Below are positions 1 through 8,828 of a stretch of DNA of 64,000 bases, one piece after another. A program made the translations under genes and the position numbers. The stretch lies in contig NZ_DIGV01000016.1 in assembly GCF_002419815.1 (NCBI RefSeq), forward strand, positions 165,023-229,022. Reading direction: 5' to 3'. Within the stretch, counting starts at the first letter, position 1; each line of letters opens with the position of its first letter. Below the pieces are notes generated by a model. That model was not told the DNA's origin, did no database searches, and saw nothing but the letters and a program-made list of their open reading frames with translations. This DNA is from Brevundimonas sp. UBA5713. Its GTDB lineage: Bacteria > Pseudomonadota > Alphaproteobacteria > Caulobacterales > Caulobacteraceae.

Positions 1-2
1 AA

Positions 3-968
<966 letters not shown>

Positions 969-994
969 GGTCGTACCCAGCGCCAACACAATGA

Positions 995-1032
995 AAGGCA
1001 CAGCGTTTTTGCGGCGCTGTGCCTTCTTTTTT
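995..1032 (+). terminator. intrinsic terminator after metK
   Basis: Perfect 11-bp stem (995-1005 with 1015-1025), 9-nt loop, then CTTTTTT. Confidence 0.9.
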
Positions 1033-1129
1033 AGGCGGTAAGGGTAACATCCGCTTGCATCGCGGGGTCTTAGGTCTTTTAAGCGCGACAAATCGCCCGT
1101 AGTGGCGTTCCAGATTCAAGGATTTGCCG

Positions 1130-2359
1130 ATGAGCCTCCCTGCTCCCAAAAAGGTCGTCCTCGCCTATTCGGGCGGCCTCGACACCTCCATCATCCTGAA
1201 GTGGCTTCAGACCGAGTACGGTGCCGAAGTCATCACCTTTACCGCTGACCTCGGTCAGGGCGAGGAGCTGGCGCCGGCCAAGGAAAAAGCCCTGAAGCTG
1301 GGCATCAAGGAAGAGAACATCTTCATCGACGACCTGCGCGAAGAGTTTGTTCGCGACTTCGTTTTCCCGATGTTCCGCGCCAACACCGTCTATGAAGGCC
1401 AGTATCTGCTGGGCACTTCAATCGCGCGCCCGCTGATCGCCAAGCGCCAGATCGAGATTGCCAAGATGCTCGGCGCCGACGCCGTCTGCCACGGCGCAAC
1501 CGGCAAGGGCAACGACCAGGTGCGTTTCGAGCTGGGCTACTATGGCCTGGCACCGGACATCCGCGTGATCGCACCGTGGCGCGAGTGGGACTTCAAGTCG
1601 CGTGAAGCCCTGCTGGCCTTTGCCGAAAAGCACCAGATTCCGATCTCCAAGGACAAACGCGGCGAGAGCCCGTTCTCGGTTGACGCCAACCTGCTGCACT
1701 CCTCGTCGGAAGGTAAGGTTCTGGAAGATCCGGCAGTCGAAGCTCCGGAGTTCGTCCACCAGCGCACCATCGCTCCGGAAGATGCGCCTGACGTCGCAAC
1801 CGTGATCACCATCTCCTATGAAAAGGGTGATCCGGTCGCCATCGACGGCGTAGCCATGTCGCCGGCTGAAATCCTGACCAAGCTGAACCAGCTGGGCCAC
1901 GACAACGGCATCGGCCGTCTGGACCTGGTTGAAAACCGCTTCGTCGGCATGAAATCGCGCGGCGTTTACGAGACCCCGGGCGGCACCATCATGCTGGCCG
2001 CCCACCGCGGCATCGAGTCCATCACGCTGGATCGTGGGGCCATGCACCTGAAGGACGAGCTGATGCCGAAATACGCATCGCTGGTTTACAACGGCTTCTG
2101 GTTCTCGCCGGAACGCGAAATGCTGCAAGCTGCCATCGACAAGTCGCAAGAGAAGGTCTCGGGCACCGTCCGCGTCAAACTCTACAAGGGCAATGTCACG
2201 GTTATTGGCCGCGAAAGCCCGAACAGCCTGTACGATCAAGAGCTGGTGACCTTCGAAGAAGGTGCCGTGGCCTATGATCACAAGGATGCAGAAGGCTTCA
2301 TCAAGCTAAACGCCCTGCGCCTGCGTGTGCTGGCCAAGCGCGACAACCGCGCCGGCTAA
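1130..2359 (+). CDS. argG: argininosuccinate synthase
   Basis: Joins citrulline and aspartate with ATP in arginine biosynthesis. The 409-residue product has the PP-loop AYSGGLDTS at residues 12-20 and the conserved CHGATGKGNDQVRFE stretch. I chose ATG 1130 over the in-frame TTG at 1124 because AAGGA (1118-1122) stands 7 nt before 1130. It is a single-gene unit between the metK terminator and its own terminator at 2385-2424. Confidence 0.97.
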   Translation: MSLPAPKKVVLAYSGGLDTSIILKWLQTEYGAEVITFTADLGQGEELAPAKEKALKLGIKEENIFIDDLREEFVRDFVFPMFRANTVYEGQYLLGTSIARPLIAKRQIEIAKMLGADAVCHGATGKGNDQVRFELGYYGLAPDIRVIAPWREWDFKSREALLAFAEKHQIPISKDKRGESPFSVDANLLHSSSEGKVLEDPAVEAPEFVHQRTIAPEDAPDVATVITISYEKGDPVAIDGVAMSPAEILTKLNQLGHDNGIGRLDLVENRFVGMKSRGVYETPGGTIMLAAHRGIESITLDRGAMHLKDELMPKYASLVYNGFWFSPEREMLQAAIDKSQEKVSGTVRVKLYKGNVTVIGRESPNSLYDQELVTFEEGAVAYDHKDAEGFIKLNALRLRVLAKRDNRAG

Positions 2360-2384
2360 GGCCAGCCTGAAGACGCCAAGGTTG

Positions 2385-2424
2385 AAAGGCCGGATGGGGA
2401 CCCCCGTCCGGCCTTTTCTTTTTT
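2385..2424 (+). terminator. intrinsic terminator after argG
   Basis: A 10-bp stem, AAAGGCCGGA (2385-2394) with TCCGGCCTTT (2407-2416), has extra GGGG/CCCC pairing inside and a T-rich tail. Confidence 0.88.
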
Positions 2425-2517
2425 GGTGCAGACCTTGATGCAGACCTATAGGTTGAACACCGATCTCGCGATCCAACCTTTCGGGGCATGCGTGCTCCGC
2501 TGTTACGGAACACAGTA

Positions 2518-2808
2518 ATGACCCTTCGTCTCATATTGGCTGCCTCGGCGGCTCTGGTCCTGTCGGCCCCCGTGGTGGCTGTCCCCGCCATGACTGTAGC
2601 GGCCCAAGTGGCGGCGGTTACCGAAGCGGAAATGGAAGCCAAGACCCAGGCTTTCGAGGCCCGGATGGCCGAGATGAACAAAGAGCTGCAAGCCGCTCTC
2701 GATGGTTCAGGTGGTAATGCCGATAAGGCCCTGCCGGTGATCCGCACCATCCCTGATCAGTTGCGCAACAGCATCCAGCAGGCGATTGCCAATCAGGCCG
2801 CGAACTAA
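2518..2808 (+). CDS. small exported protein of unknown function
   Basis: Ninety-six residues from ATG 2518, with GGAA 7 nt upstream; an in-frame ATG at 2488 would add ten residues ahead of the signal peptide. The N-terminus (MTLRLILAASAALVLSAPVVA) is a typical Sec signal peptide. The mature part is Ala/Glu/Gln-rich and probably helical (EAEMEAKTQAFEARMAEMNK). I do not recognise a family. A periplasmic location is inferred from the signal peptide only. Confidence 0.65.
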   Translation: MTLRLILAASAALVLSAPVVAVPAMTVAAQVAAVTEAEMEAKTQAFEARMAEMNKELQAALDGSGGNADKALPVIRTIPDQLRNSIQQAIANQAAN

Positions 2809-2835
2809 GCGCCCTGCCTATCAGGTCTCCTGTAT

Positions 2836-2864
2836 AGAGAGGGGCTGTCGCGGCCTCTCTCTTT
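2836..2864 (+). terminator. possible weak terminator
   Basis: GAGAGGGGC/GCCTCTCTC stem with one wobble pair, followed by only three T residues, after the small exported-protein gene. Confidence 0.4.
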
Positions 2865-2955
2865 GACCAACTTGAATGCGATCCGTAACCCGATTTGAGA
2901 TCGGCGTTTAAACGCTACCTTGACCGTTGAAGCGTGAAAGACGACAGGCAGGATC

Positions 2956-3594
2956 ATGAACGCCCTGCCCGTCGATCCGCATCTGTACATGGCCTATCTT
3001 GGTGCCATGGCCGTCATGGCCTTTACGCCCGGCCCGGCCAATGTGTTCGCCATTGCCACGGGCATGCAGCGCGGCAAGGCCGCTGTCATTCAGGCCGTGG
3101 CAGGCATGAACATCGCCACTCTGACATGGTTCGTGGCAGCGGCGCTGGGGCTTGGAGCCTTGGTCAAAGCCTTTCCGCAGGTGTTCAAACTGATTGCCGT
3201 TGCCGGAGCCCTCTATGTGGCCTGGCTGGGCCTCAAGGCCTTGATCAAGGCGTGGAAACCCGCGCCCGAGGTTGCTCTGGCCGAGGCCGAGGTCACCACC
3301 AGCCGCAGCGCCATCGTCGACGGCTTTATGGTGCAGATTGCCAACCCCAAGGCCATCCTGTTCTTCACCGCCGTACTTCCGCCGTTTCTGGCGCTGGACA
3401 AGCCGATGGTCCCACAGCTGTCGCTTTTTGCGGCAGGCACCATCGGTTTCGATATTATCGCCATGTGCTGCTATGGCTTGGGCGGCGCGGCAATTGCGCG
3501 GATGATGGTGCGCCCCGCCTTCCGTCGTGGTTTCGACATTGCGGTGGGGGTGCTGCTTCTCCTTGCCGCAGGACTGATCGTCTCGCGCCTTTGA
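2956..3594 (+). CDS. LysE/RhtB family amino-acid exporter
   Basis: A 212-residue inner-membrane protein with about six hydrophobic segments. The family signature TPGPANVFAIATGMQRGK is at residues 24-41, and the conserved QIANPKAILFF lies mid-protein. Members export amino acids or small metabolites by proton antiport; the substrate cannot be read from sequence. ATG 2956 follows AGGCAGGA. No operon partner: the next gene has its own predicted promoter. Confidence 0.88.
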   Translation: MNALPVDPHLYMAYLGAMAVMAFTPGPANVFAIATGMQRGKAAVIQAVAGMNIATLTWFVAAALGLGALVKAFPQVFKLIAVAGALYVAWLGLKALIKAWKPAPEVALAEAEVTTSRSAIVDGFMVQIANPKAILFFTAVLPPFLALDKPMVPQLSLFAAGTIGFDIIAMCCYGLGGAAIARMMVRPAFRRGFDIAVGVLLLLAAGLIVSRL

Positions 3595-3600
3595 GTCGTA

Positions 3601-3625
3601 GGAACTACTGTGTTCACCTGCCGTT
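3601..3625 (+). promoter_or_regulatory. predicted EcfG/SigT general-stress promoter
   Basis: GGAAC at 3601-3605 and CGTT at 3622-3625 are separated by 16 nt, an exact match to the alphaproteobacterial EcfG consensus. It is intergenic and oriented towards the lipoprotein gene that starts at 3667. Confidence 0.65.
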
Positions 3626-3666
3626 CAGACGCAAAGGCCTAGAACGCATACCAAGGAGTGACGTCT

Positions 3667-4224
3667 ATGAAGATTGCTCGCAAAACACCCGTGCTTCTGG
3701 CTCTTGCCGGTGCGCTCACCGTTGCGGCCTGTGCCTCGACGGCGACCCCGTATCAGCCTGCCGGTTTGAACGGCCAACGCGGCGGCTATGCCGAACAGCG
3801 CCTGGAACAGAACCGCTTCCGTGTCAGCTTCGCTGGCAACTCGGTCACCTCGCGTGATCAGGTGGAAATGTCGCTGCTGCTGCGCGCCGCCGAACTGACC
3901 GTCGAGAACGGCTTTGACTGGTTCGCCACCGTGGACCGCGCCACCGAGCGCGACACCCGTTTCTACGCCCAGCCCGATCCCTTCTACTATGACCGCTACA
4001 GCCCGTTCTGGGGCCCGCGCTGGCGCTTCTATCACCGTGGTGCCTGGTCGCCGTGGGATCCGTACTGGGGCCGCAATGTGGACGTCCGTCAGGTCGACCG
4101 CTACGAGGCCACCACCGAAATCGTCATGGGCCGCGGCCAGAAACCGTCCAACGACGCCAATGCGTTCGATGCACGTGATGTGATCTCGAACCTTTCGGCC
4201 CGCGTGACCCGTCCGGTCAGCTAA
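3667..4224 (+). CDS. CC0125/CC1285-type outer-envelope lipoprotein
   Basis: A 185-residue lipoprotein. The signal peptide ends in the lipobox VAAC at residue 21. The mature part has an aromatic, glycine-rich middle (YYDRYSPFWGPRWRFYHRGAW) and a VDRYEATTEIVMGRG block that I associate with the caulobacterial CC0125/CC1285 lipoprotein family, whose function is unknown. The start is ATG 3667, since AAGGAG (3653-3658) lies 8 nt before it; the GTG at 3658 overlaps that site. A predicted EcfG promoter upstream suggests general-stress control. Confidence 0.8.
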   Translation: MKIARKTPVLLALAGALTVAACASTATPYQPAGLNGQRGGYAEQRLEQNRFRVSFAGNSVTSRDQVEMSLLLRAAELTVENGFDWFATVDRATERDTRFYAQPDPFYYDRYSPFWGPRWRFYHRGAWSPWDPYWGRNVDVRQVDRYEATTEIVMGRGQKPSNDANAFDARDVISNLSARVTRPVS

Positions 4225-4280
4225 GGCCGCACAACAGCTTCTCCCCGAGCCTCCTCTCCCTCAAGGAAGCGAGCGCTTAA

Positions 4281-4309
4281 CGCCCCGGTTGCCGCCAGCA
4301 GCCGGGGCG
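4281..4309. terminator. hairpin between convergent genes
   Basis: CGCCCCGG (4281-4288) pairs with CCGGGGCG (4302-4309). There is no clear T-run on either side, so termination is only possible. Confidence 0.4.
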
Positions 4310-4317
4310 TCGCCTTA

Positions 4318-5115
4318 TCAGACGTCCAGTTCCATCATGACCGGCGCGTGGTCGCTGGGGCGCTCCCATTCACGCACGGTGTCCAGAATGCGCGCACTGC
4401 CCTTCACCACCGCCGGGGTCAGGCCCGGCGAGGTCCATAGGTGGTCCAGCCGCAGCCCACGGTTGGACACGCGGAAGTCCTTGGCGCGATAGCTCCACCA
4501 GCTGGCCAGCTTCATCGGTTCGGGATGCTGGTCGCGCACCACATCGGTAAAGGCACCGGCATCCTGAAAGCGATACAGGGTCTCGATCTCGATGGGCGTA
4601 TGGCTGACCACCTTCAGCATGTGACGGTGGTTCCAGACATCGAACTCGCCCGGCGCGATATTGAAGTCACCCGCCAGCACCAGCGGAGCCTGACGGTCGC
4701 GGCGCGCGGCCTCGGCGGTTAGACGCTCGTAGAAGTCCATCTTGTGATCGAACTTCGGATTGATCGTGCGGTCTGGGATATCTCCACCCGCCGGAATGTA
4801 GAAGTTCTGGATTTCGATGCCCTCGACCATCACGGCCACATTGCGCGCGTGCTTTTCGCGGCAGACGTCCAGAACGGGGGCCTCGGTGATTGGCAAGCGG
4901 CTGGCGATGGCTACACCGTGCCAGCCCTTCTGCCCGCCGATCTTCATATAGGGCAGGCCCATGTCGATGAAGGCTTGGCGAGGGAACTGGTCCTCGGTGC
5001 ATTTGATTTCTTGCAGGCACAGCACGTCGGGTGCGTATTCGGCCACGAAACGGGCCACCTGATCGATGCGCAGACGCACCGAATTAATGTTCCAGGTCAC
5101 AATGCGAAGGGTCAT
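4318..5115 (-). CDS. xth: exodeoxyribonuclease III
   Basis: A 265-residue Mg-dependent AP endonuclease and 3'-5' exonuclease of base-excision repair. Catalytic landmarks are WNINSVR (residues 8-14), LQEIK with the metal-binding Glu36, the YIPAGG loop, LAGDFNIAP with the catalytic Asp/Asn pair, and SDHAP near the C-terminus. It is downstream of lolA on the same strand, but an intrinsic terminator at 5151-5185 separates them, so it probably has its own promoter near 5116-5150 or relies on read-through. Confidence 0.95.
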   Translation of the reverse strand: MTLRIVTWNINSVRLRIDQVARFVAEYAPDVLCLQEIKCTEDQFPRQAFIDMGLPYMKIGGQKGWHGVAIASRLPITEAPVLDVCREKHARNVAVMVEGIEIQNFYIPAGGDIPDRTINPKFDHKMDFYERLTAEAARRDRQAPLVLAGDFNIAPGEFDVWNHRHMLKVVSHTPIEIETLYRFQDAGAFTDVVRDQHPEPMKLASWWSYRAKDFRVSNRGLRLDHLWTSPGLTPAVVKGSARILDTVREWERPSDHAPVMMELDV

Positions 5116-5150
5116 GGCCTCGCCTTAGCAGGACATGGCCTCCTCGGTCC

Positions 5151-5185
5151 AAAAAGAAACGCCCGCGGCGCGGGCCACGGGCGTT
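5151..5185 (-). terminator. intrinsic terminator after lolA
   Basis: On the minus strand AACGCCCG pairs with CGGGCGTT (plus coordinates 5178-5185 and 5158-5165), followed by TTCTTTTT. Confidence 0.8.
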
Positions 5186-5207
5186 CTTTCAGGCGATGAG
5201 CGCCAAA

Positions 5208-5834
5208 TCAGTTGCGCGAAGGACGACGGGTCGGGTCGCGCAGGGTGAACAGGCTGCTGGCCAGACCGGATGCCGGTTGCAGCGTGGTCAGCTGCACGCG
5301 GGTGCGGGCCCCTTGCGCGTCCGTGATGGTCCATTCCTGCAGACGGCCGCCGGCAAAGGCCAGAATGACCGAACCTTCGTTCGGACGGCGGGCGTCGCGC
5401 GCAGTAATGGCATAGGCACCGGAATCCATACGCGTCACGCGGTCGATACGCACGCCTTGGTCCAGACGGACTTCGCGGGCGAGGAAGGTCGACAGCGGCG
5501 TTTGCGCCAGCGGCACCTGACGGAAGGTGTTCAGGCGCGGATCATAGCGGTTGACGTTATTGCCATCGGCCACAACCAGAAGACCTGCCGGATTGGTGTA
5601 TTCGAAGCGCATCTTGCCCGGACGCGACAGGTAGAAACGGCCTTCGCGGCGCTGGTTGTTCGGGCCGGTCTCAACGAAGGTGCCCTGCGCAGCGGTCAGT
5701 CCGCTGAGATAGGTCTGGGCCTGACGCAGCACAGCCTGATCATCCGCCGACAGGCTGGATTGGGCCATGGCCGGAGCGGACAGCGCTACGGCAGCGGCAG
5801 CGCCGAGACCAAAAAGGCGTCGAGAAAGCATCAT
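5208..5834 (-). CDS. lolA: outer-membrane lipoprotein carrier LolA
   Basis: A periplasmic chaperone that carries lipoproteins from the LolCDE complex to the outer membrane. The 208-residue product starts at the first of two adjacent ATGs (5834), because GGGAG is placed 7-8 nt upstream. An Ala-rich signal peptide ends near APAMAQ. The mature domain shows the family block GRFYLSRPGKMRFEY and a DGNNVNRYDPRLNTF stretch. It lies between ftsK and xth on the same strand, with 320 bp and a predicted stress promoter upstream, so it is probably transcribed separately from ftsK. Confidence 0.9.
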   Translation of the reverse strand: MMLSRRLFGLGAAAAVALSAPAMAQSSLSADDQAVLRQAQTYLSGLTAAQGTFVETGPNNQRREGRFYLSRPGKMRFEYTNPAGLLVVADGNNVNRYDPRLNTFRQVPLAQTPLSTFLAREVRLDQGVRIDRVTRMDSGAYAITARDARRPNEGSVILAFAGGRLQEWTITDAQGARTRVQLTTLQPASGLASSLFTLRDPTRRPSRN

Positions 5835-5985
5835 GTCTTCACTCCCATTCGGGATTATCGAGACCCCCACCCTGCCCGCGCGGCTTGGCGTCCTCATGAC
5901 CCAAGGCAGACCATATTCCGGCGACAGAATGAAGGGGTGTTCAGCTAGATTTATGCCCGTTCATGTCACGGACGTTCTTGAACAA

Positions 5986-6010
5986 AACGGACAGATCATG
6001 GCGCTGTTCC
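5986..6010 (-). promoter_or_regulatory. predicted EcfG/SigT promoter for lolA
   Basis: Minus strand GGAAC (6010-6006), 16 nt, CGTT (5989-5986): an exact consensus match about 150 bp before the lolA start. Confidence 0.6.
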
Positions 6011-6080
6011 GCCTTCAACCGCCGTGCAGACGCAAAAGGCCCAGCCTTTGACCGCTCTTCCCTATTTTACGCTCAAGGCA

Positions 6081-6102
6081 GTCGGCCCCCGCGGGGGCCG
6101 AC
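6081..6102. repeat. perfect 22-bp GC palindrome
   Basis: The 11-bp half GTCGGCCCCCG is followed by its exact inverse. The neighbouring GACGC/GCGTC dyad (6100-6113) makes the block look REP-like. No T-run follows. Confidence 0.55.
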
Positions 6103-6130
6103 GCTAGCGCGTCGGCGAAGCCGCCCCCGC

Positions 6131-6166
6131 TAAAAACCCATTGTCTGACATCCGTCAGACAATGGG
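6131..6166 (-). terminator. intrinsic terminator overlapping the ftsK stop
   Basis: A 13-bp perfect stem (6137-6149 with 6154-6166) and a 4-nt loop are followed on the minus strand by TTTTT. The ftsK stop codon (6155-6157) is inside the stem. Confidence 0.9.
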
Positions 6167-8674
6167 CGGCGGCCCGGCCAACACCTCGCGCTTGCCGGCG
6201 TGGTTGGCGGGGGTGACGACGCCTTCCTGTTCCATGCGCTCGATCAGGGTGGCGGCACGGTTATAGCCGATCTGCAGACGACGCTGGACGTAGGAGGTCG
6301 AGGCCTTGCGGTCACGCGTCACGATGGCCACGGCGCGGTCGTACAGGTCATCGCCCGAACCACCGCCACCGCCGTCGTCAAAGCCGCCATCGCCGTCGCC
6401 GTCCGGCTCGTCCGTAATCAGGTCGAGGTATTCCGGCTCGGCCTGCAGGCGCAGGTGTTTACAGACTTCTTCGACTTCCTGATCGCCCACAAACGGGCCG
6501 TGCAGACGGGTGATGCGGCCACCCCCGGCCATATAGAGCATGTCGCCCTGACCCAGCAGCTGCTCGCCGCCCTGCTCACCCAGAATGGTGCGTGAGTCGA
6601 TCTTGGAGGTGACCTGGAAGGAAATACGGGTCGGGAAGTTGGCCTTGATGGTGCCGGTGATGACATCCACCGACGGGCGCTGGGTGGCCATGATCAGGTG
6701 GATACCCGCAGCACGCGCCATCTGGGCCAGACGCTGGACGGCACCTTCCACTTCCTTGCCCGCGACCAGCATCAGGTCGGCCATCTCGTCCATCACAACG
6801 ACGAGGTAGGGCATCTTCTCGGGGCGGATCTTCTCGCTCTCGTAAACCGGACGGCCCTGCTCGTCGAAGCCGGTCTGGACGGTGCGTTCGAAATGCTCGC
6901 CCTTTTCTTGCGCTTCGGCGGCACGGGCGTTGTAGCCCGCCACGTTACGCACGCCGAGCTTGGACATACGGCGATAGCGGTCTTCCATCTCGCGCACGGT
7001 CCACTTCAGCGCGACCACCGCCTTTTTCGGATCGGTTACCACTGGCGCCAGCAGGTGCGGGATGCCGTCATAGACCGACAGTTCCAGCATCTTGGGGTCG
7101 ATCATGATGAAGCGGCAGTCGGCGGGGCTGTAGCGATAAAGGATCGACAGGATCATCGCATTGACGCCCACCGACTTACCCGAGCCCGTGGTACCGGCAA
7201 TCAGCAGGTGGGGCATTCGGGCAAGGTCGGCCACATAGGGCTCTCCGCCGATGGTTTCACCCAGCGCCAGCGGCAGCAGGTGGGTCTTCTTGTCGTATTC
7301 GCCCGACGCCAGCAGGTCGCGCAGGAAGACGGTCTGGCGCTTGGCGTTCGGCAGTTCGATACCGATGGCGTTGCGGCCCTGAACCACCGAGATACGGCAG
7401 GCCTGCGCCGACATGGAGCGGGCGATATCGTCGGCCAGCGCCACAACACGACCGTGCTTTACGCCCGGCGCGGGGACCAGTTCATAGAGGGTGACGACCG
7501 GACCGGGGCGGATCTGGTCAATGGTGCCGCGCACGCCGAACTCGTTCAGCACGCCTTCCAGCATCTTGGCGTTGGCCTTCAGCGACTCTTCATCGACATT
7601 GCCACCGCGCTGGGCAGGCTTGGCCAAAATACCCAGTGACGGCAGTTCAAAACCGTTCTCGCTTTCAAAGCGGAAGGCCTGTTGGTCGACATCGACGGCA
7701 GGCTTGGGCGCCTTGACCGCCGAGACGCGCGGCTCGGCATTGCGGGACGGCTTGGCCGAAGGCGGAGCGACAGGTGCGGCCTCCTCCCACGGTGGGGCGT
7801 AGTCGCCGTCGTCATCGGCGTCGATGTGATCGGGTGTGTGAGCAACCGGCGCATTGACCGGAGCCGCCGCCTCTGCGGCGCGCGCAGCCGCTGCCGACAC
7901 AGCCGCCGAGGGGGCCATGGGCGCGCTCTGATCACCTTCGTCTTCATAGGCATCGTCGGGCAGCACATGACGAGGCTTGCGCACCTGTGCCGATTTTCCG
8001 ACACGGGCAGCCTTTGGCGCGCGGGCGGACTTGGACTGTTTGCCGCCACGGGCGCGGGCCCCCTTTTCAGCGGCCCAGCCCGCCGTGTCGGTCAGGTCAC
8101 CGATACGCAGGCCGATGGCATAGCCGAGGCACCACAGAGCCGCAAAAACAAACAGAATGCCGAAAATCCAGCGGCCGAATGGCACATGGATGGCCTTAAG
8201 CCCCATGTCGATCAGACCGATGACGCTGTCACCCCACAAGCCACCAAGACCACTGGCCAGCGGCCATGCAGCGGGCTTGACCGGCGCCGACAGGGCCGCA
8301 GCCAGCATCAAAGTGCCGCCAATGCTGGCGGCCAGTTTCAGGCGGCTGAGGTGCAGGCGGTGGGGCATGGTGTCGCCCAGCGCGACACCGACGCCAAAGG
8401 CGATGAAGAGCAACAGCGCGGGCCATGCGGCCAGCCCCAGAGACTGCATCATCACATCGGAAAACACCGCGCCCGAGTGACCCAGCCAGTTACGCACATC
8501 CATGGCCGAGGCCGTGTTCCAGCTGGGGTCAGCGGGGTTCCACGACACGAGTGACAGCAGCAACAAGCCGCCGATCACCGCCTGGGCCACACCGCGAAGG
8601 CGCACGGCAAAGGGCGCGCCCCACACTACGCGGACGGTATTCCAGACCCGATCAACCAGGACAGCAGCAGACAT
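6155..8674 (-). CDS. ftsK: DNA translocase FtsK
   Basis: A septal, hexameric dsDNA pump that clears chromosome termini and activates XerCD at dif. The 839-residue product has four predicted membrane segments within residues 30-190 and an Ala/Pro-rich, charged linker (about 200-335). The RecA-like motor has Walker A AGTTGSGKS at 493-501 and Walker B LVVVMDEMADLM near 615. A C-terminal gamma winged-helix domain (DLYDRAVAIV...GYNRAATLIERMEQEG) reads the KOPS polarity signals. ATG 8674 is preceded by GAGG. The gene ends in its own terminator and is separated from lolA by 320 bp. Confidence 0.97.
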   Translation of the reverse strand: MSAAVLVDRVWNTVRVVWGAPFAVRLRGVAQAVIGGLLLLSLVSWNPADPSWNTASAMDVRNWLGHSGAVFSDVMMQSLGLAAWPALLLFIAFGVGVALGDTMPHRLHLSRLKLAASIGGTLMLAAALSAPVKPAAWPLASGLGGLWGDSVIGLIDMGLKAIHVPFGRWIFGILFVFAALWCLGYAIGLRIGDLTDTAGWAAEKGARARGGKQSKSARAPKAARVGKSAQVRKPRHVLPDDAYEDEGDQSAPMAPSAAVSAAAARAAEAAAPVNAPVAHTPDHIDADDDGDYAPPWEEAAPVAPPSAKPSRNAEPRVSAVKAPKPAVDVDQQAFRFESENGFELPSLGILAKPAQRGGNVDEESLKANAKMLEGVLNEFGVRGTIDQIRPGPVVTLYELVPAPGVKHGRVVALADDIARSMSAQACRISVVQGRNAIGIELPNAKRQTVFLRDLLASGEYDKKTHLLPLALGETIGGEPYVADLARMPHLLIAGTTGSGKSVGVNAMILSILYRYSPADCRFIMIDPKMLELSVYDGIPHLLAPVVTDPKKAVVALKWTVREMEDRYRRMSKLGVRNVAGYNARAAEAQEKGEHFERTVQTGFDEQGRPVYESEKIRPEKMPYLVVVMDEMADLMLVAGKEVEGAVQRLAQMARAAGIHLIMATQRPSVDVITGTIKANFPTRISFQVTSKIDSRTILGEQGGEQLLGQGDMLYMAGGGRITRLHGPFVGDQEVEEVCKHLRLQAEPEYLDLITDEPDGDGDGGFDDGGGGGSGDDLYDRAVAIVTRDRKASTSYVQRRLQIGYNRAATLIERMEQEGVVTPANHAGKREVLAGPPPIV

Positions 8675-8828
8675 GAAGGCGGACCTCTGGCACGAACTCC
8701 CCTCGGTTGTGCCGCACTAGGGTTAACGCCCCATTTACCAGCGTGTTTTGTGACGGAGTTTGACGCTTCGGCACGCGGTTTGACGCACGGGGCTGGACGA
8801 ACGGGTCCAGAGGCGCGACACATGAGCT

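Larger units (their letters stand above)
5835..6154. other. lolA-ftsK intergenic region
   Basis: This 320-bp gap has no convincing gene. It contains a predicted EcfG promoter for lolA, a perfect 22-bp GC palindrome and most of the ftsK terminator, listed separately. A short plus-strand open frame here has no coding signature. Confidence 0.6.

Noticed and set aside
5956..5985. GTTC/GAAC repeats before lolA, as a possible SOS box
   Set aside because: Spacing does not fit the alphaproteobacterial GTTC-N7-GTTC LexA site.
8723..8737. TTAA-N7-TTTA, possible CtrA box between ftsK and the UbiH-like gene
   Set aside because: One half-site is imperfect and the extended TTAAC context is missing; a single near match is not enough.
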